Below are positions 12,901 to 26,029 of a stretch of 64,000 nucleotides of DNA, one piece after another. The first letter of the stretch is position 1; every line of letters starts with the position of its first letter. The position numbers were made by a program, and so were the translations under genes. Origin of the DNA: Rhodamnia argentea (taxonomy: Eukaryota; Streptophyta; Magnoliopsida; Myrtales; Myrtaceae); NCBI RefSeq assembly GCF_020921035.1, contig NC_063155.1, forward strand, positions 24,669,294-24,733,293. The letters run 5' to 3'. Under the pieces are notes generated by a model, which made no database searches, was not told where the DNA came from, and was given only the letters and a program-made list of their open reading frames with translations.

Positions 12901-13160
12901 AGTCGCTTTGCTATTTTTTGGAGTTGATTGGTTTGTTGAATTTGCTGCAGTGCACTAGACCTCGACCATCTAAACTCGAAAGTCAGCCAACTCCTGACAA
13001 ATGCCTAAACACAAGATCTCGGCCTTCTCAACGTATCAAGGTCAATGCCGAGAGCTCCAATAATGTCAACCGTAAACTTAGCCATAGTACTACCAATCAT
13101 CGGACATTTTTACCACAGAAGAACGCGCAAGAAAATGCATCTCCAAATATCCAGGTGTGA
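9935..13160 (+). CDS. TPX2/WVD2-like microtubule-associated protein with a shortened TPX2 domain
   Basis: Eight exons fit in frame: 9935-10012, 10481-11035, 11117-11482, 11619-11674, 12057-12159, 12307-12366, 12583-12621 and 12951-13160 (488 residues). The N-terminal block around SFGRFVSESLAWEKWSAFSHNRY, followed by VEKFSKPGSVAQKKAYFEAHY, is typical of plant WVD2-LIKE proteins, which bind and bundle cortical microtubules. A low-complexity Ser/Lys-rich middle follows, then the TPX2 signature PFSFRSEERAAKRKE at the end of exon 5. After this the domain departs from the family: the next exon starts at KQEEK instead of the usual FFQKLEEK form, then comes GKAEQDIRKLQSK, and the block normally reading like KA-P-P-FY is absent before the final CTRPRPSKL exon. 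The model may miss a short exon, or the domain may be eroding. The gene is convergent with the RING gene to its right. Confidence 0.8.
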
Positions 13161-14539
13161 GCAGGTGAAACGGGAATTACTCAAAAACTGCGTTCTTATG
13201 GCGGTCAACACAGGTGATTAAACCTCCCACAACCACCAGATGTCTGAAATTATGCACAGTGAAACAATCTTAGTCTTATGTGAAGGATCTATAGCATGTA
13301 CTAGTGTAGATTCTGCTACTTGTCATGAGGCTAGCTTCAGCTTCATAGAAAGGTGTTCTTTGTTCGGCTATTATGAATAAAAGAAGTCTACTTCCCAACA
13401 GAACTTGGTGGAAATAAAAGGAAGAGAAAAGAGAAAAACAGAACCCTGGTAACACCGAACGTCTTCTCATAAACCTGTTCCTTTTCCTTGATTTCACTTT
13501 TCCTCTGGCTGAATGTACAAATTCTCCGGCAATAAGCCTAGCAAAAAGAAAACCGAGACCTCGTGCCAAATATGAGCAAACAGTTGGTTCCTGAAACCAG
13601 TGAAGGATGCTTGACAAGGAACTTTCAGCGAAGGTTAATTCAGAAGCATGAGCAGTTGGGAAAGTTAGAATTTAGCAAGTAATCATCGAGGCATCTAAAT
13701 GCGTAAGACAATCCTCCAAAAGGTGAATGAAAAGCCAGAATTACTCAACCAATATCTTTCCCTGGGAGTAATGGTACAGCAGAGTTGCAAATTATAATAC
13801 AAGACGTTGCGCAACCACATTAATCAAGAGGGATCGTGTAATGACCTAGCACTGTTTTCCAGGAGAAATCAAGCAATTACTTTCCGTCAACTCCTCACCC
13901 TTCATCTAATGGCTCGAGCTCTTAACCCGATCATGGAGACGAGAATGTTCTCATTGAAGATACAGTCACTTGACATGTATGTTCTATAAAAGCAGAGGAG
14001 TACGATGAAAGTGGATCTCACTCACTGTAAAAGAACAAAATAATGCTTCATTGCAGTAGAGTTGGCAGGAAAGATGATTAACTTTCAAGTGCATCACAAA
14101 TTATTTCACCTGTACCGTGAATATTAAGCAGAAGACTAAATGCATAAGGCCCTTTTATTGGGAATATAAACATCAACCAACCCCCCAGAGCTTGACATTT
14201 TGCATTCCAGTACTTGGGTCCAAAAATAGCTGGGCTGAATCCTTAGAAATGCCCTGTTTATATACTATACATCACTTATCTAGCTCCCATTCTTGCAGAA
14301 GGTTAAGAATTGCTTCTGTGAGGAGAAAATATAATGCAGGACTACATATGGATCCACCTGATTTTCACCCAAAATTCCAAGATAATGTTGGAAATCGGGA
14401 ATGAACTCATCTATGCACAGCTACCTCGGCTTCTGCTTGAGCTTCCACGTTCATGTATGTACCTTGGCTTCACTAATAATGGAAGGCTACAACATCTGTA
14501 CCTAGAATGTACAGTCAAACTCTTCAGTCCTGCTCACTA
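13161..14539. other. Convergent 3' regions between the TPX2-like and RING genes
   Basis: No additional exon is recognisable. The stretch probably holds the 3' UTRs of two genes that face each other. ORFs here lack domains and splice context. Confidence 0.45.
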
Positions 14540-16439
14540 TTAGATCATCATGTAATCGAAAACAAGCACATGGGTCTCGGGCGTCATGTAAGGCAGGCTC
14601 TCTATGTAAAGGCAGAAACTTCTTAGATTCTCCTTCGCCAGAGTAACTGCATCAACTATGTCGTTGCTGCTTGTGAGGACCCATAAATCTCTTGAGCCAA
14701 CTCTCTTAAGGCTGTCGCGACAAAAGGGGCAGGACCGAGATCGGCCATTCCTGAAGTTTAAATGCATCATACACCCAAAAAAAAAAAAAATGTAAACACA
14801 TTTCGCCCGAACAGCATGGGGATGAAGCATGAAAGGGTTGTAAACCCATTCTTTTACATGTGGTGAATCTACTACATTCAAGAAACAGAAACAAGAGCAT
14901 AAACACTCTTGATTAGGGCAAAAGTACAGGGCTTTTCAAACAGAAAAGGTGTCCCTATAAAGTGCAGGATGTTGATTGACTTGAATTACGGATTTCTGTA
15001 GTCAAAATAAACATTAACATTCCCTTTACCAGTCACGAAAGCAATTGATGCACATGGAGTGGCCGCAGCTCGGAAGTACCATCTTATTATAACCGTCCAT
15101 GCATATGCCACATTCATCCTCCTCCTCAATATCTTTATCGCCAAACCTCCGCTTGTTTTCTGCCCGCATTCTGCTCGAAATATCTACCACTTGGCTTCTT
15201 TTGTTATTGTTATCTTCAATTAGGACAAACGGGGCTTCCAATTGCCTCAACATAGGATATATGACGGCTGAATAAAGTTTCTAATCAACTTACATATAGT
15301 AGCGTGTAGGATTCAGCGTAGAAAACAGCACATCTTTTTCCTGGTTTCTTAGGTAAACTTGGAAAAGAGAAAATAGTGCATACCGTAAAATTCCCTCAGA
15401 GAGGCTTTTCTTTCTTTTGAAGACATTGTGGGCATGCCATCAACATATACCTAGATGATATTGCCAAGAGACATGGAAAAAAAAATTTATTGTATGAGAA
15501 TTCATGAATTAAAACATCCAACACTATTAGAAATAAATTTACCTGATATATTACGATCTGAACAAGGCCTAAATAACTTGGGATGGAATCTGTACAATGG
15601 CAATCCATCCATTCAATCAGAAACAATAAGAATGGTGCAAAAGGACTGTATGACAATCTCATCTGAATACTGTCACCGCAATAATCTCTTGGTAAACCAG
15701 CTGCCCTGTAAAATAGGAAAGGATGATAGTTTGAAGTGCCAATGACAGCATAAACTAGAAATGTTTTGAGTGTAAGACGTCAGAAATTTAAGGAAATGGA
15801 AAGAAAGAGAGAAATAATCAGCTTTAAGTATTTTAGGAAGCCAAATTGAGTGTACAATCCTGGTAATAGATTGACATAACGAAAAGTTGAACACAGAATG
15901 AGCAAAATCCATAAACACAGCTATTGCACTAACAGAATTGCACAGCAACACATCCTACCAAGCATGTTGAATTTACTTCCATGTGCAAGGAAAATGGTGA
16001 TGAAGAATCAGGAACAGTCGAGTATTGCAGCCTAATATTCCTCTTTGTTTAATCTTTTTCAAACAAGAAGTTTCCTGTTGTTATTGACCCCAATTCCTGC
16101 TCAGTGGTATTTTCTTGCAAACACGAATTGCCAATGCTCAAGCTGAACAGCCTCCAAGAAAACAGCGCCTATTAACCACCCATTTGTGAAGTACCAGCTC
16201 CATGGAAGAAACCCCAGAAGAGAGAAACCAAAAAAATTGTTACAGAACCAGTTCATAAACTCTTAGAGCAACAGTTCATCATTTATACGGGCTCTACTAC
16301 AGAACACGATCATTGTAACAATTATCAACCCAAAATCTCGATTAGGGAGGACTTACAGGCTATTGGCATGCTGTATATCAGCTTCAAGAGCTTTGATGGA
16401 TTCTCTGAAGGAGGACGTGCTTGGCTGCTTCTGCCACAT
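14540..16439 (-). CDS. RING-HC E3 ubiquitin ligase, AIRP2-like
   Basis: Exons on the minus strand are 16439-16357, 15705-15543, 15450-15384, 15267-15030 and 14750-14540 (253 residues), all with GT-AG borders. The N-terminal half (FRESIKALEADIQHAN, then QMRLSYSPFAPFLLFLIEWMDC, then VYVDGMPTMSSKERKASLREFY) matches the plant AIRP2 family. A C3HC4 RING finger follows at residues 157-194, with CGIC, CGHSMCINC and CPFC; its last cysteine pair is on exon 5, after the Trp184 codon split by the intron. All zinc ligands are present, so E2 binding is expected. Arabidopsis AIRP2 is a cytosolic ligase acting positively in abscisic acid and drought responses; the MWQ start here fits a related paralogue subgroup, so the target is unknown. 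The C-terminal tail (ETHVLVFDYMMI) looks divergent. The 5' leader is CT-rich on this strand. Confidence 0.92.
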
Positions 16440-18290
16440 TGTTTGATATCAGCAAACAAGGAGCGGGGGAGATGATGCAAAAGATTTGTCTTTTTTGGGT
16501 TCTTTCCCTTGCTCTTTCTGGGTGTTTTGGAGGGACTCTCCTTTTGGTTTCTGTAGAGGGGAAGTCTGGTGAAAGAAAATGGAAAGTGATGATGGTAAGT
16601 TGTGAAAAGAGGAAGGAGAGAGAGAGGGAGAGAGAGAGGGAGAACTTTGCTTAGTGCTTAAACATTTGCAGACCAAGAAGGAAAGAAAGGGATGACTTCA
16701 CTTTCTCATGAATCTTTTGATCTTATCCTTTCTTTCTTTCTTTTTAAACACGTCCCAACATTGAATATGGGCCGTCATTTGCCTCCAAATTATGACTCTA
16801 AAGCAAAGCTAATTTGAGCCTAGAAATTATAATGGGATGACTGAATTTTCAGAAAAGGAAATAATAGGAGGCTCATTGAGGAGAGATATTAATGTGTGAC
16901 AGATTGTCTCACCTGCCAATTATGCACGAACCGGGCTAAAGTCAAGAAGGTGACTTCACCTTCCACGAGCCAGAGAAATTATTTGTCAGCAACGGCCCGT
17001 GTTGAAACCACCGCAGTAACCCTTTTCTAGGATTCATAGGTGTGGGACCATAATGAATGTGTTCGATGTGTCCATAACTCATTAATGAAACAAACGACTC
17101 AACCTTACGAACTAGAATTTCGGTCTTCATTTGTAAAAGGATTAATGCTACTAGACCGATACGCTTTCATAGTGATGCAATCTAAGTGTCCCTGACACGG
17201 ACCAAGGGTCATTTTGATTTATACATAAGCATTTTCATTTTGCCGTAAAATGAGGTAAGCTGGTGCGAGGAGCACGAGCCAAAGTTTTTTCTTAACTTCA
17301 TTGCCCCTGATTATGGATAGTGATCTGCCGTAGATAGCAATAAATTAGAACCATCGATCTTGTAGGTCACCGGATATTCAACTGTTGCAATTGCATCTGA
17401 GCTATGGTTTCAGAGTTCGGATGAGAAATTGCTCGTGTTCTGAGATCCAATTCATTCTGAGAATACCGAACCCTTATAAAGATGGAGGTGCGTACAGATA
17501 TGCAATGGGGACCATCTGATCTTTGTGTACGTCCTTTCAAAAGGGCTTTAGCAAGTGGAGTGCCTTTTCATGGAGCTTTAAAAAGCTGCGCACAGCCAGA
17601 AAAACCAAATTGATATCTGCGATGGCTAAAAAGCAAAGCAAAGCTGATCATGAAACACTTTTCCGAGCAATAATTTAATTGTCTTGCTTTACAGTACATG
17701 CTTTTGCATGGCATGGCCAGGTTACTCTTTCCCATCAAGCTTTGTTTTTTAATTCAATCAATTTCATTACCCATTTGCGATTCTTACTCTATGAATTTCT
17801 CTTTTGCCTCCCTAATTTTTTATGTTCATAAAATACTGCAGAAGATAATTAGAGAAACCACTTGTATTTGGTTGCCCCCCCCTCTCCTGTGCTAAACATT
17901 GAAAGATACCAGCTGTGAGCTTAGCAATCCCATAACCTTACAAGAGAGATTTGTGAGGATCATCATGTTGTAAATAGAATTCAAAGAAGAAACTTGTATG
18001 GGATGTGATAATCCTTTGAGAGATTTTTTGTTCTTAACTGCTTGGCCTCTTGACAATATCTTATTTAACCCTAATGGATCTCAAAGGAAAAACATTATGG
18101 CCCACTACCTTCTTTTGGAAGCATACAATATCTTCTCACTTTCAAAGATATGAAATGGTCAAAAAGCAGGAGACATTCAGATCAATCGTGGGGTGCATGT
18201 AGCAGACCGTCAGATCACTAGACCCACCACCTCAAATATGTGGGACACGCAGCTGAAATCTGAACTGAGCATATAATGAATGGTGCATAC
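16440..18290. other. Divergent intergenic region between the RING gene and the receptor kinase
   Basis: It holds the CT-rich leader of the RING gene (GA-rich on the plus strand, 16613-16643) and AT-rich DNA beyond. I see no gene. A TATA-like string lies at its right end. Confidence 0.5.
16613..16643. repeat. (GA)n-rich tract in the RING gene leader
   Basis: A run of gagaga interrupted by ggg is visible. On the coding (minus) strand it is a CT-rich tract about 175 bases before the start codon, as is common in plant 5' UTRs. Confidence 0.85.
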
Positions 18291-18300
18291 CATATATAGT
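18291..18300 (+). promoter_or_regulatory. TATA-box candidate before the small ORF and receptor kinase
   Basis: The string catatatagt lies about 120 bases before the 18414 ORF and 450 bases before the receptor kinase ATG. If it is the true core promoter, the small ORF would sit in the leader of the kinase mRNA. Confidence 0.35.
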
Positions 18301-18413
18301 ACTACCTATTCATTATGTTTTACTGAAGAGTCAGAGTAACAATTTTGTAATCTCACTGCAAAAAAAAATAAAAATAGTTTTAGTCTTCTGCTAAACATAT
18401 TGATCGTTGGCTC

Positions 18414-18716
18414 ATGGAATTGCAAAACCAATTAACCCAAAGGAGAAAAAAGTTGAGTTTGAAAGCTGTATTCTCTTGGAAAAGAAAAGGAGATTCCAAA
18501 ATGAAAGCTAAAGATGGAACCATGATGAGTGGGCATGCTACAGGGCTCATCGCTCCCATAAAGCAAAAGCCAAAAGTCGAAGAAGAAGAAGAACAGCAAA
18601 AGGAGGACAGTGATGTTGAAGTTGAACTGAGCACACCAACCCGCGCTTTGTTGATTCTTCCAATGCCAGAAAGCCTCAGGCTAGGCAGAGTGTCCAACGA
18701 TCCCAAAAGCATTTAA
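18414..18716 (+). CDS. Small ORF (100 codons) directly upstream of the receptor kinase, hypothetical
   Basis: This intact ORF ends 25 bases before the start codon of the receptor kinase. The product is basic at the N-terminus (QRRKKLSLKAVFSWKRK), has an acidic centre (a run of Glu followed by QQKEDSD), and a C-terminal TPTRALLILPMPESLRLGR stretch. I do not recognise a family. The amino-acid composition is not obviously that of random AT-rich DNA, and no other gene explains it. It may be a separate small gene whose transcript ends in the short gap, an upstream ORF in the kinase mRNA, or chance. With 25 bases between the two, independent transcription units would overlap. Confidence 0.4.
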   Translation: MELQNQLTQRRKKLSLKAVFSWKRKGDSKMKAKDGTMMSGHATGLIAPIKQKPKVEEEEEQQKEDSDVEVELSTPTRALLILPMPESLRLGRVSNDPKSI

Positions 18717-18741
18717 AGTTTCTACTTCTCTTTGTTTCTCA

Positions 18742-21700
18742 ATGGGTTTCATTTCTCAAATCTTTCTCATATTCCTGGCGCTCTCACCGTCTGCTCTGTG
18801 CCAAGTTACTGGTAAAACCTCCGTCTTCGAGTTTGTTTTTGTTCTCGTACTAACATGTTTTCCACCGAAAGTTTGTTCCTTTGGCTCACTAAGTTGAAGA
18901 AATTCGTCCTTTTTCCACATGCAGAGTTCGTCAGCATAGACTGTGGAGGAACCGGCAACTACACAGACCCGACAACAGGGCTCAGATGGATCTCGGACAC
19001 GGGTCTCATGAGCTATGGCGAGTCTTCGGCGGTGCAGAATTCCAATGGGAGCTCGGTGCAGTATCAGACACGCAGAGACTTCCCAACAGACGACAAGAAG
19101 TACTGTTACACCCTCCGAACCGAAGAGAGAAGAAGATATATCGTCCGCACGACATTCTTGTACGGCAATCTTGAAACCGAAGCGACGTACCCCAAGTTCG
19201 AGCTCTACTTGGACGCGACCAAGTGGACGACCGTGACCATCTTCGACGCTTCCCGAGTTTACGTGAAGGAGATGATCATACGAGCACCCTCTGAATCGGT
19301 CAATGTGTGCCTTTGCTGTGCGACGACTGGGGCTCCATTCATTTCCACTCTGGAGCTCAGGCCATTGAATCTCTCGATGTATGCCACTACTTTTGAGGAT
19401 GAATTCTTCTTGGAGGTGGCGGCGAGGGTCAACTTCGGGGCTCTGACGCAGGAGGCTTTGAGGTAAAAGACTCTTGTCCGAAAAGGTTTTCTTTTATCCG
19501 CCGTAGATGTTTAGCTGAATCCAGTAGCAATTTTGAATTTTGTGAATCTCACAATTGATAGAGTAGGCGTAAATAGTGATGAATATGGCGGGCTAATTTG
19601 CTTGTAGTTTTCTCTAGGTACCCGGATGATCCTTACGATAGAATTTGGGACTCAGACCTTGCAAAGAGGCAAAATTTTCTGGTAGGTGTAGCCTCTGGTA
19701 CAGAGAGAATCAACACGTCGCAAATTATAGATGTTAGTACCAGAGAATACCCGCCCGTTAAAGTCATGCAAACAGCTGTTGTTGGCACGAAAGGGTCGCT
19801 TACCTACAGGCTGAACCTGGAAGATTTTCCAGCTAATGCCCGCGCTTATGCGTACTTCGCGGAAATCGAAGACTTAGGGCCGAATGAGACCCGGAAGTTC
19901 ACATTGAAGGAGCCTGCCTTGGGTGACTACAACACTGCTGTGGTGAACATTGTTGAGAATGCCAATGGTAGCTACCGACTTTACGAACCAAGCTACATGA
20001 ACGTGTCTTTGAATTTCATTCTGTCATTCGCCTTTCAAAAGACCTCAGATTCTACCCAAGGACCGCTTCTGAATGCCATTGAGATTAGCAGATATGCACG
20101 GATTGCTTCAAGGACGGATGGGCAAGATCGTGAGCTCACTGGTTCTTTATCTTTAATAGTGTCAATTAGGTCTTGTTGCTCAATTTCTGAAGCCTTTAGT
20201 GGGGCATGACTTGTTGATTAAGAGTTTGGTGTGAACAGTGGCAGCGGTCGATGCCCTTCACTCCATGTCCAGTGGAAGTGTTTTCACAGATCAAGGTGAT
20301 CCATGCCTTCCTGTTTCTTGGGAGTGGGTTACTTGCAGTTCAATGACGCCACCAAGGGTCACAAAAGTGTGAGCTCCTCATGTCGCTAGTCATCTATGCA
20401 ACTCTTCATTTGGTTCCACTGTATTTTCTGACTTTAGTACCTCATCATCTTTGCCTTTTGTCTCATTAAGTGAAGTATTTTATATGAGCTTGTCCCTTAA
20501 GTAATACCTACTGATTGTGCTAGTCAGACTATAGGAATTTTTCAACTTATTTAGGATCTTCAAGAGAGAGAAAAGAGAAAAAAGTCAAAGGGTATATCTT
20601 TACTCAATAACTTGATAAAGTAGTGCATTGATGGCTTTATTTACAGAATATGATAGGCACTGACAATATCAATGATATTGAAAGTTCTGGACGATGTCGT
20701 GGCTGAGAAGGCTGATCCAACTAGTGTTATATTGAACTATTACAGCTCATAATAAAGAGTGTTCTTTGTACAGTACCTCAATAGACATGCCCAAATGGCA
20801 GGGCCCAAGCTCGAGATCAGGCTTAACTTTGCTAAATTAGTGCAGCTATTTCCATAAAATTGCCTATTCCTTTTCGGGCATGAACAGGCAGGCAGGAGGC
20901 AAACTCAGGCCCTGCTCACTCATTTGCTCCCCAGACCTAATCTGCGAGGAAGTTTAGTACTCTCTATTTTAAGATTGTCGATGTTTCATAGCTAATACGA
21001 TGCACTGGCCTGTTGAGCAGAGACCTGTCGGGAAGGGGCATAAAGGGCATGATCCCCTCTGAGTTTAATAATTTGGTGCAGTTGACGGAATTGTAAGTGC
21101 ATTAACAATTGCAAAAATCCTACTTCTCATTTTGAATACCCTGTTTTCTTCAATTCCTTCCTCCCTATCTATCAGACGGCTGGATGGAAATTTATTTTCC
21201 GGCAAACTCCCTGATATGAGCGGCCTCACCAACTTACAGATTGTGTAAGCTATTTTTTTCGTGATCTCAAGATTTAAGCTCATGTGCGTTATCTGTACCT
21301 GTATGACCTGAGTGATGCTTCTTGTTATGTCTGAAACAACCATTTCCTGCTTTCTTTTGGTGAACTTGCAGGCATTTGGAGAACAACCAGTTGACTGGTC
21401 CCTTGCCTTCTTACCTTGGTACTTTGCCAAATTTAATCGAACTGTACGTGGCAACTAGCTGCTCTTTGCTATTTGTTTATGACATTTGGTTTAGATGTGA
21501 CAGAGTTCTAGTTGTTGAGGTGAAATTTCAGATGCTATGAATCATGTAGTAATGATATGATTCTACATGTGTCAGGAATATAGAAAACAACTCTTTCACT
21601 GGTGAAATACCTCCAGCATTGTTAAGTGCAAAAATTAAATTCAGGTGAGTAGACTTCTTCTTTTGCCAGTGCTGACAACAAGAGTTCGTCACGAAAATAT

Positions 21701-24700
21701 TTCAGCTGGTGACTTCCTTGGTTCAAACCACGAAATCTTCCTGTTCCCTTGCTCCATTGCTTTCCAAAATTAGAACGTAGAATTTGATGTAGTGTGAATG
21801 GATGCTGGTGCTGCTAAGACTTCATATCTGCAAAAAAGGAACCTGAAGTATGTGATTTGAAACTCCTACATCACATTGTTGCTAACTTTTGGTGTTCAAT
21901 CATAGCTGATGATGCAACTCTATGTGCACATGGATCTACGTCCATACGGTGCATCAATGCATTCATTAGATTAATATCCTCAATAGACACAAGCAATTCG
22001 AATCAGCTTAATCTTGTACATGGCAAACCAATTTGAAATATCGTCAAAGACACAAGTGATGGGAATTTCTATAGGCTTGTAAATGGCTATCCAATTTAAA
22101 TAATAACACCAGAATAAGCTCTTGATAGATTTGTTGATGTGATTGGAGCACATATCACAAACAAAGAGCACCATTTCATGCACAACCACTAACTTTTCTG
22201 CAATACCATACGCATTTCTACATTGGTGGAAGCTAAAAAATGCGGAAGTATCTGAAATTATCTTATGGCTATGTGGTATTGCAGATACGGGGGAAACATA
22301 GGATTGCATGGGCACTCAAGGAAAAAGATGCAGTTCAGGTGGATACTTGGAGCTTCAATTGGAGTACTTGCAGTTTTGATATTGTTGCTTCTAGGCAGTC
22401 TGCTACTCTTGCATAATCTTCGTAGAAGTCAGTCTGGCCAGAAAAGCAATGACAAAGGTGTTTGCATCAATAAGTTCATTTAACTGCATTTCACATTGAT
22501 TTGATTGGGTTTGTGTTCCTTAAATATTTGCATTGTGCCATTCAGGTGATTCCTTGCGTACTAGCACCAAGACTTCAACTGCATATACAATCGTTCGAGA
22601 CGGCCACTTAAGGGAAGAAGGCTCGCACTATATAAGGCTTTCTGATTTGGAATCAGCTACTGATGGGTTTTCAAAGCAAATTGGTAGAGGCAGCTTCGGA
22701 TCAGTGTACTATGGAAGAATGAAAGATGGGAAAGAGGTGGCTGTAAAGATCATGGCTGAAATATCTAACGATGGGCACCAGCAATTTGTGACTGAGGTAC
22801 TTACGCTTTAAGCCTTTCGAGACATACTGTTATTGTGAACACATAGTTAACCTTCACTTGTTAGATGTGTTGTGGGAAGCATTAACGTGTAGTTGAGGAA
22901 CTAATGTGCCATACGTTAATGTAACAAGTGTTCATAAATTTCGCTTGAATCCATCATTTAAACCAGCCAGTTAAAGTGTAAACCTAGGACAAGCAGAAAG
23001 CGTGATTTCTTTTCTCATGGAAAAGGAGATCTTGACTGCCAGGCAGTCGGGTTCTTGTAGAAGAGGCTATTAAGTGTCAAACTGGCCGAAGCTCAGCTCA
23101 ATTTCAGAATGACTGGTACAGAAGATAATAACAGAGCACTGTTGATCTGCTTGAGAATAGCAATCAACAACATCCTCTTGCTTTCTGGGTCTTATTTGAT
23201 CTTCTGTCGCTTCCACTTTCTGTTCGTGTAAACTTGCAGTCGTAGGGTTCAAACCTTATCTCATTCCCACCAGTAACTTGAGCTTATTTGATTTAATGGA
23301 CTATGTACAGTGGTTCCTCACGATCATGGTGTACGGCTGTGTCCTCGGAAAGCTACAGCTCATGGAATGTATTCATTGTTGGTTATGAGGTGACCAACAT
23401 GAGGAAGAAACTGTATTACAGACTTCCCTGCTTTGTTGTAATTGGTTAGGTTAGAAGTCTTATCTGAGAATTTGTTTATCTCCAGCATTGGCTGAAGGAG
23501 TGTCGGTAGAAGAGTGACATTGTGAAAGCTTTTGAATGGCTTTTCACAAGTCTATCTTACTGCATCACTGGTTTTCAAGAAATGAGAATATTGCACAGAT
23601 GGTCACTAACCTGTGTACTGGGCCTGCAGGTCGCACTCTTGTCCAGAATCCATCATAGGAATTTAGTTCCTTTAGTTGGGTACTGCGAAGAAGGGCACCA
23701 ACGCATCTTAGTATATGAGTACATGCACAATGGGACCTTGCGCGATTACATACATGGTTTGATCTCATCAATGGTTCTTTTTGTTTTTCCTGCTTTCCTC
23801 AAATTTGAGAGTTGGATAAGAGGCAGTTTAATCACTGATTTTTTTTTTAGCAGATTCTGTCAAGCAAAAGCAGCTAAACTGGCTTACTCGTCTCAGTATA
23901 GCAGAAGATGCAGCAAAAGGTTTGAATTGCGAACTAATCTTCTTGTTCACATGCAACGCAGTTTTTCAGTGAATTGCTTTTAGTGCAACAGCACAAAAGG
24001 CTAATTAGGTGTATGCAGGTCTTGATTACTTGCATACGGGGTGTAACCCAAGCATCATTCATCGAGATGTGAAGACAAGTAACATTCTGCTAGACATGCA
24101 CATGAGAGCAAAAGTATCGGATTTTGGGCTTTCAAGGCAAGCTGAGGAGGATTTGACCCATGTGTCCAGTGTAGCACGGGGAACTGTGGGGTATCTGGAT
24201 CCAGAGTAAGCCATACATAAGCATGTGCTAACAATCTGTCTGTCATACTTGTTCTCCCGGACACGATCAGATAGCTTGATATTGTGTCCCACAGGTATTA
24301 TGGAAACCAACAATTGACAGAGAAGAGCGATGTGTACAGTTTTGGAGTTGTCCTTTTGGAACTGATCTCTGGAAGAAAGCCCGTGTCGCCAGAAGATTAT
24401 GGTTCCGACTGGAACATTGTCCATTGGGTATGACATTTACTGCTTTCATTATATCACTTGCCAAAAACTTTAGACATTGTTATTTAAAACTGCTGGGATT
24501 ACCTTCTTCTGGATTCTCCGCTGAGACACTAAGAACAAAGAATACATGCTGCGAAATGAGAGATGAGAGGCCAATGAAAGATTCGGAAGTCACGCAAGAT
24601 ATATAGAGAGAGATAACTTAGTTGAGACAAGATGGGTGCTGGGGCATCGTAGTTGGGTCAAGAGAAGCATGGCTTTCAACCAGTGTCGTAAGAGCATTTT

Positions 24701-25209
24701 TAAACATACAAAAAATGTGATCTGATGGTGAAGAATAAGGTGATCTTTGTATGTTCACGAGGCACATAAAATTATTGTCTTCAATCTTCGCTCGGTCTTA
24801 CACAAACATGAGCGGCATCTAGGTCTAAAAATAAGCAGTGCTTGTTTGGACAATCGTATCCATGTTGCTTACACTCCTTTTGCAGGCAAGATCACTGATT
24901 CGCAAAGGGGATGTGATGAGCATAGTCGATCCGATACTCACTGGGAGCTTCAAGATCGAGTCGGTGTGGAGAGTTGCGGAAGTCGCTCTCCAATGTGTTG
25001 AACAGCATGGAGTTTCGCGCCCTAGGATGCAGGAGATCATATTGGCCATACAAGATGCTACCAAGATCGAGAGAGACACGGAGAGCCGCCTGAAACTGTC
25101 TCCCGGCAGTTCGAAAGCTCAATCCTCTCGCAAGACCTTGCTGACGAGCTTTCTCGAAATCGAAAGCCCTGACTTGTCGAATGGTTGCATAGTCCCATCC
25201 GCTAGATGA
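18742..25209 (+). CDS. Malectin-like LRR receptor-like serine/threonine kinase (At1g67720-like)
   Basis: Fifteen exons join in frame (930 residues): 18742-18811, 18925-19462, 19618-20129, 20239-20368, 21021-21092, 21176-21244, 21372-21443, 21576-21644, 22285-22457, 22546-22796, 23630-23756, 23854-23919, 24019-24205, 24295-24427 and 24886-25209. It starts with a signal peptide ([20 protein letters not shown]), then a malectin-like ectodomain starting FVSIDCGG and running to about residue 370. Three or four LRRs follow, each on its own 69-72-base exon, then a juxtamembrane GGNIGLHGH stretch and one membrane helix (about 527-548). The cytosolic kinase has the glycine loop [26 protein letters not shown] and a [10 protein letters not shown] activation segment, so it should be an active RD kinase at the plasma membrane. 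The ligand is unknown. A start with signal peptide 25 bases after the small ORF fits the family. From memory the family sits next to KCR1 and PsbY in Arabidopsis, as here. Confidence 0.93.
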
Positions 25210-26029
25210 TGATGAGCGAGCAACACTGTCTGGAAATTGTCCTGCCAACTCCTGTTAGTTTACATGCTGATGATCTGATATGGGTAGTGTAGAGAACTTT
25301 TTGAGGTTTCTCTTACAACTCTCTGTAATGATTTTAACACAACTTTGTAAAGGGAAACAGTAAGATTTGATACTACATTAAACAGGTAAGAGAACCGCAC
25401 GCCAATGAAGTACCGAGAATGTGCTAGGGAATGGCTAGGAATTTTCTTCCTGAACGATTCACTTGGTGGGATGTTCATCACCTCTCATTTTTCCTCCCTC
25501 GTCTTTGACTTTTTTTTTTTTGTGTTTTGTGTTTTTTAAATACCTTGTTTTAATGTTTTAAAATTATTTAATTCATATTTTGGTTATATAAATTAAAATT
25601 TTAGCCAAAGGGACGTCGTTTTAGCCTAGTGTTCGATGTTTTAGTCACGTTATTGCACATAAGAGAGAAAAAAATATTGTAAAAAAGTTACCTCGGCATT
25701 TTCTGTTAGTCTAAATGGATGGAGTTAACGTAAGGATGTGATTACATAAATTTGACGAATTTTAATATTTAATTGTATTTTTTGTAAATTTTAGGAGGTA
25801 ATTATAATTTCATGATAAGTTTTAATACTTTAAGTGCTCATGCCTTTTTTATATGTATGATGGCTGGTGAGTTATTTCTTCCACATCCGAACATACCATA
25901 TTTGAAGTGTTTTTTAGTTTTTAGTAAACATAAGTTACAAACTAAAGAAATTATAGTCTAAAGCCTATCATCCCAACTTTATTACTAAACAAAACATAAT
26001 ATAGTTCCCTAGGAGGTTGCAAGTAATGT
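25210..26029. other. AT-rich intergenic DNA
   Basis: This is the kinase 3' flank followed by very AT-rich DNA without coding signal. The right part may be the continuation of the decayed LINE at 26030-26606, since that element reads leftwards. Confidence 0.4.
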
